NCBI GenBank assembly: GCA_025350305.1
Contig: JANXYC010000113.1
Location: forward strand, 1-33,045
Origin: Cyclobacteriaceae bacterium
GTDB taxonomy: Bacteria > Bacteroidota > Bacteroidia > Cytophagales > Cyclobacteriaceae
Direction of reading: 5' to 3'
DNA length: 33,045 nt
Made by a program: the position numbers and the translations under genes. The first letter of the stretch is position 1; every line of letters begins with the position of its first letter. This document shows positions 1 through 9,101 of the stretch, piece by piece. Below the pieces are notes generated by a model. The model was given only the letters and a program-made list of their open reading frames with translations, searched no databases and had not been told where the DNA came from.

Positions 1-325
1 ATAGGATTTTAATTTGGGGTTTATGATCAAACAGGAATTAAAAAAGCGCATCTTTAGGAATGAAGAACAAAAATGAGCGTGGATTTTTTGATGAACAATT
101 TCGGTTGGAAAAATTGACCTGTCAAAATGATCCATTGGTAAGGATCCTTCTGAATTGCTCCCAATTAATTTCTTGAAGCAACTTTACCAATGGATCATTT
201 TGACAGGTCAATTTTTCCAACCGAAATTGTTCATCAAAAAATCCACGCTCATTTTTGTTTCTTCATTCCTAAAGATGCGCTTTTTTAATTCCTGTTTGAT
301 CATAAACCCCAAATTAAAATCCTAT
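1..325. repeat. Long near-perfect inverted repeat (arms 1-141 and 184-325, spacer 142-183) made of IS transposase 5' ends
   Basis: Reverse complement of 184-325 matches 1-141 except for a single-base indel (gaagaac vs gaagaaac). May extend upstream of base 1. Confidence 0.95.
60..176 (+). pseudogene. Truncated IS5-like transposase N-terminus (left arm copy)
   Basis: ATG at 60: MKNKNERGFFDEQFRLEKLTCQNDPLVRILLNCSQLIS*. The IS-like reading ends at the repeat junction at about 141. Confidence 0.55.
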
Positions 326-352
326 TCAACTAAGAGTTTTTAGAGGTGCCCT
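142..352 (-). mobile_element. Truncated IS5-like element 5' end (transposase N-terminus fragment, frameshifted)
   Basis: Minus-strand reading gives ...FFDEQFRLEKLTCQNDPLVKLLQEINWEQFRRI, typical of IS5-like Bacteroidota transposase N-termini. Terminal sequence gggcacctctaaaaactc at about 333-350 looks like an IS end. Confidence 0.6.
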
Positions 353-1114
353 ATAGTCCTTTTATTCCTTTTATTAACAATAGCCGTGTATTGGTACTAT
401 ATGCATCAATTTGGATTTACAGCAAAATCAATTGCGGTTATTCGTACAGACGCTCCAGTAGGTAATTTGCTCTCAGACAGTAGCGTGATATTCCTTAATA
501 AAAATTCATCCTTTGTATTCAGTGATCTTCCCGGTAGTCGAAAGCTTCATTTGTCAGGTGAAGCATTTTTTAATGTTAAGAACGATTCTTTACGGCCATT
601 TTATGTACGCTGTGGTAGAGCCACTATAAAGATAATGGGCGCTTCCTTTTTTGTCAGAGCATATCCTGAAGAAGATACAAAAGTATTTATGATCGAAGGG
701 AGCGCTGAAGTAGTATCCAACAAAAATGTTTACCAGCTAATAACCGGTGAAAATATGACGCTATTGCCCACAAATGAAGCATCGATTAAGACCTACTATC
801 GTGATTCAAATTTTGCTTTCTGGTATACGGGCAATCTGAAATTTGAGGACGAGCTCTTGGAAAATATTCTTAAAATTCTTGAAAAGGAATATGGACTTAA
901 ATTTGATGTAAACAAGCAAGAAATTCTTGCTTGTCGTTTCACCGGGACATTTTACAGGGGTGCCACAATAGACGACATCATCCGCACGCTAACGGGCACG
1001 ATGGGCATGGAGTATAAGATCTTAAATACAAAAAAATATCATCTGAAAGGCAAAGGATGTAGCGCTATCTGGTTATTTAAATCCGGTTTTTCTTATTCAG
1101 TCTGTAATACTTAA
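351..1114 (+). pseudogene. 5'-truncated FecR-like anti-sigma factor (begins in the transmembrane segment)
   Basis: Open frame from ~353 reads IVLLFLLLTIAVYWYYMHQ..., then a FecR domain (GEAFFNVKNDSLRPFYVRCGRATIKIMGASFFVRAY) and FecR C-terminal domain. The N-terminal cytoplasmic part is missing and replaced by IS sequence. Confidence 0.8.
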
Positions 1115-1458
1115 GTATTGTTGGGGTTTCGCACCTGCATGTTCACCCAACGCACATCCTTCGACCACTTGCAAGCGATTTCATGGTAATGCATAAAAAT
1201 TCTGTTATGAATATCGTGCAATTTCCCCTGAGCCTCTTCACTTTGTGATTTTAATATTTTCAGTTCCTCCATTTTCTGCATGTAATAGAACTGATCGATT
1301 TTTCTATAAACGTGAAGATCAGTATGACCGTTCAGACGGGTAACAAAATTTTGAAGGAGGCCGATCAGTTTATTTATTTTCTTGGGGCTCACTTTCATAG
1401 CATTATCGCCCGGAACGGTTAGTGAAGTGTAAACAGAAGCCGGATGCTTTTCTTTCAT
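1111..1458 (-). CDS. Hypothetical protein (115 aa)
   Basis: ORF convergent with the fecR remnant; no recognised domain. Confidence 0.45.
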   Translation of the reverse strand: MKEKHPASVYTSLTVPGDNAMKVSPKKINKLIGLLQNFVTRLNGHTDLHVYRKIDQFYYMQKMEELKILKSQSEEAQGKLHDIHNRIFMHYHEIACKWSKDVRWVNMQVRNPNNT

Positions 1459-1530
1459 TTAACCTAAACCGTATTGAAGAAGGTACTTCACACGTTTTGA
1501 AAAAAAGCAATCCGGCCCTGAATATTATTG

Positions 1531-2016
1531 TTACGGAATTTTCTTCCACGGGGCCACCTCAAGGTTGAACTGCCGTTCATCTACCGGCAGGCACATTTGC
1601 TCATTGCAAGCCATGAACTCAACCTTGCCCCGTACAATAACGGCACCTTGATTAAGCTTAATCTTCTGTGAGAATGTAACGGCGCCCGAATACCATATAA
1701 TGCCCATCATAAGATTATCGTCATAGAATTTAACCGCTTCTCCTGTTTCTTCAACTTTTCCTACCCGTGTATAAGCCCCAATAGACTCAAAGGAGAACTG
1801 GGTGGGAAATGGACCTCCCTCCTCCATAAATTGCGAATACAGGTGCCACCCAGGAAGGATCTCGGCTTTAAATATCAACGTTGCTTCCGGGCCTGTCACA
1901 GGTCCGGATTTAAAATACCATTTCACTTGGTGAACGGGTTGCGCAATACAATAAGGCATTTGTATGCCAAGCTGAAAAATGAGAATTAAAAAAGACTTGG
2001 TAATTCCTTCTATCAT
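1531..2016 (-). CDS. Stand-alone DsbD N-terminal-domain-like protein (disulfide reductase/corrector domain)
   Basis: Signal peptide plus WHLYSQ...GGPFPTQFSF...VKFYDD...GKVEFMACNEQMCLPVDERQF, characteristic of the DsbD N-terminal family. Confidence 0.75.
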   Translation of the reverse strand: MIEGITKSFLILIFQLGIQMPYCIAQPVHQVKWYFKSGPVTGPEATLIFKAEILPGWHLYSQFMEEGGPFPTQFSFESIGAYTRVGKVEETGEAVKFYDDNLMMGIIWYSGAVTFSQKIKLNQGAVIVRGKVEFMACNEQMCLPVDERQFNLEVAPWKKIP

Positions 2017-2393
2017 GACGAAATTAGATGAAATGATATGTTTATATCGTCTTCCTGGTCAAAAACCCTAATGGTTTGTCGGATTTTATAGTGGATTTTA
2101 TGTCTCGACTCGGGTTCCCGCTGTCATTCCTGTTCTGAATGGGTACATTAATTATAAATTTTACTGTTACCTTTTCTATATATGAAGGCTGGTCAATTAG
2201 ATCCTTTCTTCTGAGGATTATTTTGAACTAAAGATTCTGCAAGTACATCACCACTGCCCATGCAAAGGGGTGGCAGCGCTTTCCATTATTGATCATTAAA
2301 AAAAGGTAAAAACTTATCGATACAAATAAACCTGAACAGGAAGGTGTACTTTTCATAAAAGACATCCCTTTGTGGAAGTCAAACCAGTAACAT

Positions 2394-2675
2394 TCAGGCA
2401 TCCAAATTCTCCTTTGTCTCATTTTCCGACTGGATTACTTCCAGCAGATCGAAAAGCCCTTGCAGATCGTAAAGAAGATCTTGAAGGTAGCTTGCTTCTA
2501 TTGCCCCTTCATACATCAGGAATTCGATCAACAAGGTGCGGAGGTTTCTGGAGAAACGCTCAACCGGGTGATATTCCTTGAAGCGGATTAGTTCTTCTCC
2601 GACCACCTTGCTGAGAATTGACTTTTTTTGTGTCCTCATTCGTAGCTTGCTTTTTCTTTGATTCCTGAATTTCAT
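2394..2675 (-). CDS. Small conserved-type hypothetical protein, probably co-transcribed with the upstream XRE gene
   Basis: ORF 9 bp downstream of the XRE ORF, same strand. Confidence 0.55.
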   Translation of the reverse strand: MKFRNQRKSKLRMRTQKKSILSKVVGEELIRFKEYHPVERFSRNLRTLLIEFLMYEGAIEASYLQDLLYDLQGLFDLLEVIQSENETKENLDA

Positions 2676-2683
2676 AGGACTAA

Positions 2684-3022
2684 TTATCTATGTGCTTCAT
2701 CTTTTTTAATTCTTTTCAGGGGCATGGGATGATTTGCTAAGTACCGGATCTTCTTTTCAGCCACGGACATTGCTTTCATCGCGAGTTTTTCTCCCTGTAG
2801 TTCATAAATGATCTTATCGCTGAGATACGCTATCAGCAGTTCATTCTCATCGACCCTCAAGATGGCAGCTAGTTGAATGACATGCTCACGCGTCGCACGT
2901 TTGTGATTGCTTTCAATCCGGCTTAACAGAGATGGATCGATCTGAAGGCTTGCAGCAACTTCGCGAAGAAGCAGGCCTTTCGCGGATCTAAGGTTCCTGA
3001 TGAGTTTACCAAATGATTCCAT
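2684..3022 (-). CDS. XRE-family HTH transcriptional regulator
   Basis: GKLIRNLRSAKGLLLREVAASLQIDPSLLSRIESNHKRATREHVIQLAAIL: clear Cro/C1-type HTH. Confidence 0.88.
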   Translation of the reverse strand: MESFGKLIRNLRSAKGLLLREVAASLQIDPSLLSRIESNHKRATREHVIQLAAILRVDENELLIAYLSDKIIYELQGEKLAMKAMSVAEKKIRYLANHPMPLKRIKKDEAHR

Positions 3023-3036
3023 TTGTTGAATTTGAC

Positions 3037-3053
3037 ATGACCAAATTGGTCAT
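3037..3053. promoter_or_regulatory. Candidate operator: ATGACCA-AAT-TGGTCAT inverted repeat upstream of the XRE gene
   Basis: Perfect 7-bp arms with 3-bp spacer, 15 bp upstream of the XRE start codon. Confidence 0.5.
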
Positions 3054-3179
3054 TTTATATCGCATAATAAAATAAATATTGATTTTGTCAGGTTTTCCTG
3101 ATCAGTATTAGCAATAAAATGCCTTGTTTTTACTTGGCTGGGGAAAAACTGATGCATGACCCCACAGAAGTCGATTATT

Positions 3180-3461
3180 TTAATCAAAGCCTCCGCCAAA
3201 GAACTCTTCAATTGTAAGTCCCATGGAATTGACCATTTTCACAAGCGTGCTTAAGCGCATGTCTTTCCTTCCGGTTTCATATTTTCCGTACTGAGACCTA
3301 TTTATCCCTGTATCATAGGCAAAATCATCACTATTCTTGTATCCCAGCTCTTTTCTCCTTTTCGTGAGCTTCCTTCCTATCACCTTTAACAACTGGTCGG
3401 GATCCTGACTTACCGACTCTGTCTTCTTTTTAGTCCCCTTCATGAAAATAAAATACGCCAT
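3180..3461 (-). CDS. XRE-family HTH protein
   Basis: IGRKLTKRRKELGYKNSDDFAYDTGINRSQYGKYETGRKDMRLSTLVKMVNSMGLTIEEFF. Confidence 0.85.
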   Translation of the reverse strand: MAYFIFMKGTKKKTESVSQDPDQLLKVIGRKLTKRRKELGYKNSDDFAYDTGINRSQYGKYETGRKDMRLSTLVKMVNSMGLTIEEFFGGGFD

Positions 3462-3790
3462 TAGGGTAGTCAGTATTTACTCCCAAAAAGCATACTCCTT
3501 ATTAGGAGATTAGTTGAGCATTTAGTATTTTTGGTATGTAGTGGACTAGTAGATGTCTCCAATTTACTAAGCCCTGTGAAACCAAAAGTGATGCGAGATC
3601 ATGGGACAGTTCCTAAAAATATTCACCGCTTTGAATGCGGGGTTTCTCTGCTTACTGGAATACCCGGGCATTTCTCAAGCCTCAGTAATGAGGGCAAGCA
3701 AAGCCCAGCACTTTCCACTTTTTTATTCCTCACGCTTCCCAGGCATCCAATTTTCTTAACTGCGAGGAAAGGGCGATATCAATATAAATT

Positions 3791-4363
3791 GTGCGCTTCG
3801 TGAACCAGTTCCGTGGCTATACTGACCAGGAACTAATCGCCTTGCTCATCCAGGGAGACAAGCAAGCCTTTGCAATCCTTTATAAGGAGAATGCCTCAGC
3901 ATTGCTGAACTATGTCAGAAGGAGCATACCCGTCAAAGAAGATTGTGAAGAAATTGTTCAAGAGGTCTTTGAATCGCTTTGGATAAAACATGAAGGGCTT
4001 CATCATGTTACCGCCTTGCGGGCCTATCTTTTCAAGATGGTGAAGTACAAGATTGTGGATTACATCCGGCACAGCCTTGTAAAAAAGAAATATGAAGAGC
4101 ACTATGTCATATTCGAAACCGTGTATGAAAACTTCAGTGAGGCGATGAATGATCCTTCCGATTTTCAACTGCTGCTCGATAAAAGCATATCTGAATTGCC
4201 CGACCGATGCCAGGCCGCGTTTCGTTTGCGCCTCCACGATAACCTTCCTTACAAAGACATTGCTGAACGCATGCAGATCTCGACCAAGACCGTGGAAAAG
4301 CATATATCGGCTGCACTCCAGCATTTGCGAAGCGCCTATCAGAATACATATAAGGCAAGCTAA
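3791..4363 (+). CDS. ECF-type RNA polymerase sigma-70 factor (GTG start)
   Basis: Sigma2 region (FAILYKENASALLNYVRR...EEIVQEVFESLW) and sigma4 region (LPDRCQAAFRLRLHDNLPYKDIAERMQISTKTVEKHISAALQHLR). Confidence 0.9.
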   Translation: MRFVNQFRGYTDQELIALLIQGDKQAFAILYKENASALLNYVRRSIPVKEDCEEIVQEVFESLWIKHEGLHHVTALRAYLFKMVKYKIVDYIRHSLVKKKYEEHYVIFETVYENFSEAMNDPSDFQLLLDKSISELPDRCQAAFRLRLHDNLPYKDIAERMQISTKTVEKHISAALQHLRSAYQNTYKAS

Positions 4364-4582
4364 TTGCTCCCGTTCGGTATCTTTCCGTTTCCTGCGTTCT
4401 ACTAAGCAATTTCAATATTATCAGGTTTTTCTTGAGCTGGAAAAACTCAACCAATTGTCTAATTTCTCTCAAAATAATTTTGTAAATTCATGGGGGATTT
4501 AAGACCTCATTTCGATTATATGGTTACAGTCATGCTCACCAAGACTGACTATTTCGAGTTCCACTAAGAGAATTGTGCTATC

Positions 4583-5557
4583 ATGGAAAAATCAAATTTT
4601 GACCGTCTTCTGGAAAGGTACATGGAGGACCAGGTCACTGCGGAAGAGAAAAACAAAATTGAAGCGTGGCTGGATTCCAATAAGGCAAAGAATGGAAGGC
4701 ATTTTATCTGGACAAAAGAAGACGAAGAGGAATTGTTCAAAAAAATCACAGGCCGCCTGGACACTGTGGAAGAAATTGTCGAATACCGTCCCAAGGAAGA
4801 TACGATACGCTCCATCCAAGTTAATCGTTGGCTCGCAATAGCAGCTACCCTCTTGTTACTCGTTGCAGTATCATATGTCGTATGGGATCTAATAGATAAC
4901 AGATCGACAACGCAACAAGTCGCGGCTATCAATGATATCGATAAAGTAATCCTGAATGATGGTACAATTGTTTGGCTGCACAAGGATAGTAAATTGATCT
5001 ACTTCGAGAATCAGGATAAGTCCGAACGGCATGCGGAACTGGTTGGCGAGGGGCTTTTCGAAGTAGCTAAAGATGCCAGCCGTCCGTTTATAATTGATTG
5101 TGGTGAAATCAAAGTGAAAGTATTAGGAACAAGTTTCAATTTAAAGACCGGCAAGGGGACCATTGAGTTAAAAGTGCTTACCGGTAAAGTCAATCTTTCA
5201 TCAGCTACTAATAAAGAGGGTATTGACGTGGAGCCTAATAATAAGGTGATCTACGCTGTTAAAGGTGATCTTGAAAAGGTATCTATGGATAAAACAGAGG
5301 TCAATACCCTAGCCATGCGTACAGAATACAATATGCAGTTCAGGAATGCCGCTATGGATCAGATCATTAATAAGATTGAAAGGAAATTTGACGTAAAGTT
5401 TAAAGTTGACAATAAGCAAGTAAATAAGTGCAAAATCACGGCTGACTTTACAGATCATTCACTGGAGAGCACCCTTCGAATGATTTCCGAGGTTTTGGAT
5501 TTTGAATATGAAATAAACGGCAGCACGGTTACCGTAACCGGGAGCGGATGTAAATGA
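4583..5557 (+). CDS. FecR-family anti-sigma factor
   Basis: N-terminal cytoplasmic domain, TM (WLAIAATLLLLVAVSYVVW), FecR domain (GEGLFEVAKDASRPFIIDCGEIKVKVLGTSFNLK). Confidence 0.92.
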   Translation: MEKSNFDRLLERYMEDQVTAEEKNKIEAWLDSNKAKNGRHFIWTKEDEEELFKKITGRLDTVEEIVEYRPKEDTIRSIQVNRWLAIAATLLLLVAVSYVVWDLIDNRSTTQQVAAINDIDKVILNDGTIVWLHKDSKLIYFENQDKSERHAELVGEGLFEVAKDASRPFIIDCGEIKVKVLGTSFNLKTGKGTIELKVLTGKVNLSSATNKEGIDVEPNNKVIYAVKGDLEKVSMDKTEVNTLAMRTEYNMQFRNAAMDQIINKIERKFDVKFKVDNKQVNKCKITADFTDHSLESTLRMISEVLDFEYEINGSTVTVTGSGCK

Positions 5558-5643
5558 TTTTGAAAACCTAACCACCTAAAACCTAACCACCCGAAATATG
5601 AACACCTCCGGCTTTCTCTTCACAAATACCACTTGAAAATAAA

Positions 5644-5670
5644 AACAGGAGTGTTGTTACCACTCCTGTT
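5644..5670. promoter_or_regulatory. Hairpin in the fecR-susC intergenic leader (10-bp perfect stem, 7-nt loop)
   Basis: AACAGGAGTG-TTGTTAC-CACTCCTGTT. Confidence 0.6.
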
Positions 5671-5691
5671 GTGTTTCCCTCAGTATTAAAT

Positions 5692-5711
5692 CCGGCCCTT
5701 GCAGGGGCCGG
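5692..5711. promoter_or_regulatory. Second GC-rich hairpin in the fecR-susC leader (7-bp stem, 6-nt loop)
   Basis: CCGGCCC-TTGCAG-GGGCCGG. Confidence 0.5.
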
Positions 5712-5723
5712 CATGAGGGTGCT

Positions 5724-8700
5724 TTGCCTTTTTTCGAATCAAGGAAACAAAACAAAACTGTTAAAAGTATGAAAAAATGGTTTACTGCTGAAATAAAATT
5801 CTGGAAAGTTATGAAGATCTGCGGAGTGCAATCGGCGTTAGCAATGATCCTGGTCGGAGTATCACTTGCCTACGACGGCAAGAGCCAGATGCTTGAAAAG
5901 AAGATCACCATCAATTTGGAGAATGTTACCCTTGAAGTTGCATTAAGGGAGATTGCGACAGAAGCCAAAGTGAAATTCGTTTATAGCAATGATCAGCTTG
6001 ATCTTAAGGAAAAGGTTTCAATTGATGCTGATCAGCAACCACTGGGAGAATTACTTGATGACCTGCTTACTCTCCGTCAGATAAAATACAAAGTGCATGA
6101 AAAGGAATCTGCGATAACGCTGCGAAGGGACGTACAGCGCGAAGGTGGTCAATCATTTCGTAGTAGGCCAGAGTCGAGGGCCATGCCTGAAACCATAACC
6201 GGAACCGTAACAGGCGGGGCCCAAGCGGAGCCTTTGGCTGGCGTGAATGTGATTATTAAAGGGACGACCGTCGGAACCACCACAGATGGCGATGGGAGGT
6301 TTGCGATTCAAGCAGGAGACAAAGACATTCTCGTGTTTTCATTCATCGGATACGTTTCTTTCGAGACTCAGGTGAGCGGTCGCAGTGTAATTGATGTTGT
6401 GTTGCAGGAGGATGCGAAGAATCTAAACGAAGTGGTTGTCAATGCCGGTTACTGGACGTTAAAAGAGAAAGAAAAAACGGGAAATATTTCGAGAATTACA
6501 TCCGAGGAGATTAAGGCTCAACCTGTTTCCAACTTCCTCCAGACAATGGCCGGCAGGATGGCGGGTGTTGTGGTTACTCAAGAGACAGGCCTTGCTGGCG
6601 GTGGAATCCAGGTACAGATCAGAGGACGTAATAGTATAAACAGCGGTAACGATCCTCTTTACATAGTTGACGGGATCCCCGTACTCTCCACTTCATTAAA
6701 GTCACCTTATTTCGGGTCGGCGTTAGGCAATGGAAATCCTTTAAGTACGCTAAACCCGAATGACATCGAAAGTATTGAAGTGCTGAAGGATGGCGCAGCG
6801 ACGGCAATCTATGGTTCAAGGGGCGCAAACGGAGTTATTCTGATAACAACAAAAAAAAGTGGAGAAGGGACCACCAAGATAGACGTCGGTGTGTCGTCGG
6901 GTTTCAGCCAGGTCAACCGCACTATGAATCTCTTGAACACGCGGGATTATCTGACTATGCGCAGAGAGGCATTTAAAAATGACAATAGAATACCATCCAC
7001 ATCGAATGCCGCCGACCTTTTACGATGGGACACTACTAGGTATACTGACTGGCAAAAACAGCTCATTGGTAATACAGCACATGTGACAAATTTCAATTTG
7101 AGTATCTCAGGCGGTGACAAGCATACGACCTTCCTTTTAAGCGTGGGTTTCTACAAAGAAAGCACAGTCTTCCCCGGAGACTTCGGTTACAAACGGGGCA
7201 CAAGTAATTTCAGCTTAAGGCACAAATCATCCAATGAACGTTTGCAGATATTATTTTCCGCGAATTACGCGCTGGAAGACAACAAGTTGTTTAATGGTGA
7301 TCTGACCAATCCAGCACTTTTGTTGGCGCCCAACGCTCCGGAAGGCTATCTGAACGGACAGATCAACTGGGGTCCGTTGTCAAGCTTTGGGTCCAACCCG
7401 TACGCAATTTTGTTAAACAGATACAATGTCAGAAGTAATAACCTGAGGACTAATGCCCATATCGATTACAAAATAATTAATGGCCTCCAGTTCAAAGCAA
7501 ATCTTGGCTACACAAGAATTCAGACAGAATCCTTTGCTGCGGCACCGGTTGCAGCGATAAACCCTGCATTCGGCGTAACTACCGGATCATCCAACTTCGG
7601 AAGTGGTTCTAACGAAACCTGGATCGTCGAACCGCAACTGGAGTACAAGAGGAATATTGGCGAGAGTTCGCTGACTTTTTTGGCTGGAGCGACCTTCCAG
7701 CAAAGCATGAGAAATTCTTCAACCCTTGCGGGAAGTGGCTACACTAACGATCAGTTATTGGATAATCTCCAGGCTGCGTCCTCCATCTTCGTTGTTGAAG
7801 CTTCAAACACCGAATATAAATACAATGCTGTATTTGGCAGACTTAGCTACGCGCTCAAGTCCAGATATATTTTTGATCTCATCGGCAGAAGGGACGGGTC
7901 GAGCCGCTTCGGACCTGACCGGCGCTTTGCCAATTTCGGGTCAGTGAGTTCGGCCTGGCTTTTCGGCAATGAGGTCTTCATCCGGGAAAATTTTCGATTC
8001 CTCAGTTACGGGAAACTTCGCGCAAGTTATGGCACGTCCGGAAATGATCAGATAGGAGACTACGGATACCTGGACACCTTTTCGGCTACCTCGTTTCCCT
8101 ACAAGGGAGTACCGGCGTTGTTGCCAACGCGGCTGGCAAATCCAAATTATTCCTGGGAAACAAATAGGAAAGCTGAAGTCGGTTTAGAACTTGGATTTCT
8201 TAACGACAGGATTCTTGTAACAACCAGCTATTACTTGAATAGATCGACTGATCAACTTGTAGGTATTCCCGTATCTGCCGTTACTGGTTTTAGCAGTGTC
8301 CAGGCTAACCTGGCGTCAACGGTGGAGAACAAGGGCCTTGAGATTGAGCTTTCGACTGTTAACGTCAAAACTGTCAATTTTTCCTGGTCCAGCAACATTA
8401 ACGTTTCGCTCCCACAGAACAAGCTGATTGAATTTAAGAACCTTGAGAGTTCTTCTTATGCCAACCGGTTTGTGGTGGGTCAATCGGTCAATATCGATAA
8501 GGTCTATCAGTACCTTGGGGTTGATCCTCAGGCTGGGATTCATAAATTCAAAGATGTTGACGGGGATCAGATCATAAGGTCCCCCTTTGATAACCAGACG
8601 ATAGTGAACCTTAGCCCTAGCCTGTATGGTGGTTTTAGCAATACTTTTCAGTATAAGAACTGGTCCATGAACCTTTTTTTCCAGTTCGTGCAGCAAAAGG

Positions 8701-9092
8701 GTCCCAACTATTTGGCAAGCTTTAATATGCCAGGGTTGCTCCGAAATCAACCTGAGGAGGTTATGGATCGGTGGCGAAACCCGGGCGACACGGCACCGAT
8801 CCAGAGGTTCGGAATGTCGGCAGGGCCAACATTCACCGCGTTTCAAACCAGTTTGCGTTCCGAAATCAATTATGACGACGCCTCGTACGTTAGACTAAAG
8901 AACCTCAATATCAGCTACCGGTTTCCAAAACAGTTGGTTCAAAAGATCAAACTAACTAGCAGCGAAATTTACCTGCAAGGTCAGAACCTTCTCACCGTTA
9001 CAAGTTACAAGGGACTCGACCCTGAAACGAAAAGCTTTATCAACCTTCCGCCGCTCAGGACAATAACCCTGGGACTGCGTTTCACATTTTAA
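5724..9092 (+). CDS. SusC/RagA-family TonB-linked outer membrane protein with STN signalling domain (true start probably 5769)
   Basis: STN domain (ITINLENVTLEVALREIATEAKVKFVYS), carboxypeptidase-like domain (ITGTVTGGAQAEPLAGVNVIIKGTTVGTTTDGDGRF), plug (GRNSINSGNDPLYIVDGIPV), C-terminal TITLGLRFTF. Confidence 0.95.
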   Translation: MPFFESRKQNKTVKSMKKWFTAEIKFWKVMKICGVQSALAMILVGVSLAYDGKSQMLEKKITINLENVTLEVALREIATEAKVKFVYSNDQLDLKEKVSIDADQQPLGELLDDLLTLRQIKYKVHEKESAITLRRDVQREGGQSFRSRPESRAMPETITGTVTGGAQAEPLAGVNVIIKGTTVGTTTDGDGRFAIQAGDKDILVFSFIGYVSFETQVSGRSVIDVVLQEDAKNLNEVVVNAGYWTLKEKEKTGNISRITSEEIKAQPVSNFLQTMAGRMAGVVVTQETGLAGGGIQVQIRGRNSINSGNDPLYIVDGIPVLSTSLKSPYFGSALGNGNPLSTLNPNDIESIEVLKDGAATAIYGSRGANGVILITTKKSGEGTTKIDVGVSSGFSQVNRTMNLLNTRDYLTMRREAFKNDNRIPSTSNAADLLRWDTTRYTDWQKQLIGNTAHVTNFNLSISGGDKHTTFLLSVGFYKESTVFPGDFGYKRGTSNFSLRHKSSNERLQILFSANYALEDNKLFNGDLTNPALLLAPNAPEGYLNGQINWGPLSSFGSNPYAILLNRYNVRSNNLRTNAHIDYKIINGLQFKANLGYTRIQTESFAAAPVAAINPAFGVTTGSSNFGSGSNETWIVEPQLEYKRNIGESSLTFLAGATFQQSMRNSSTLAGSGYTNDQLLDNLQAASSIFVVEASNTEYKYNAVFGRLSYALKSRYIFDLIGRRDGSSRFGPDRRFANFGSVSSAWLFGNEVFIRENFRFLSYGKLRASYGTSGNDQIGDYGYLDTFSATSFPYKGVPALLPTRLANPNYSWETNRKAEVGLELGFLNDRILVTTSYYLNRSTDQLVGIPVSAVTGFSSVQANLASTVENKGLEIELSTVNVKTVNFSWSSNINVSLPQNKLIEFKNLESSSYANRFVVGQSVNIDKVYQYLGVDPQAGIHKFKDVDGDQIIRSPFDNQTIVNLSPSLYGGFSNTFQYKNWSMNLFFQFVQQKGPNYLASFNMPGLLRNQPEEVMDRWRNPGDTAPIQRFGMSAGPTFTAFQTSLRSEINYDDASYVRLKNLNISYRFPKQLVQKIKLTSSEIYLQGQNLLTVTSYKGLDPETKSFINLPPLRTITLGLRFTF

Positions 9093-9101
9093 CAACACAA
9101 C

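Noticed and set aside
2228-2581. Overlapping ORFs 2228-2422 (-) and 2372-2581 (+)
   Set aside because: Overlap the more convincing 2394-2675 minus ORF; composition does not look coding.
3531-3803. 90-aa plus-strand ORF upstream of the ECF sigma gene
   Set aside because: No recognisable domain, overlaps the sigma gene start; more likely intergenic sequence.
4134-4983. Long antisense ORFs over the sigma and fecR genes (for example 4134-4472, 4564-4983)
   Set aside because: Shadow ORFs opposite strongly supported genes, with no domain signatures.
8316-8846. 176-aa antisense ORF inside susC
   Set aside because: Lies wholly within a high-confidence SusC CDS; coding-strand shadow.
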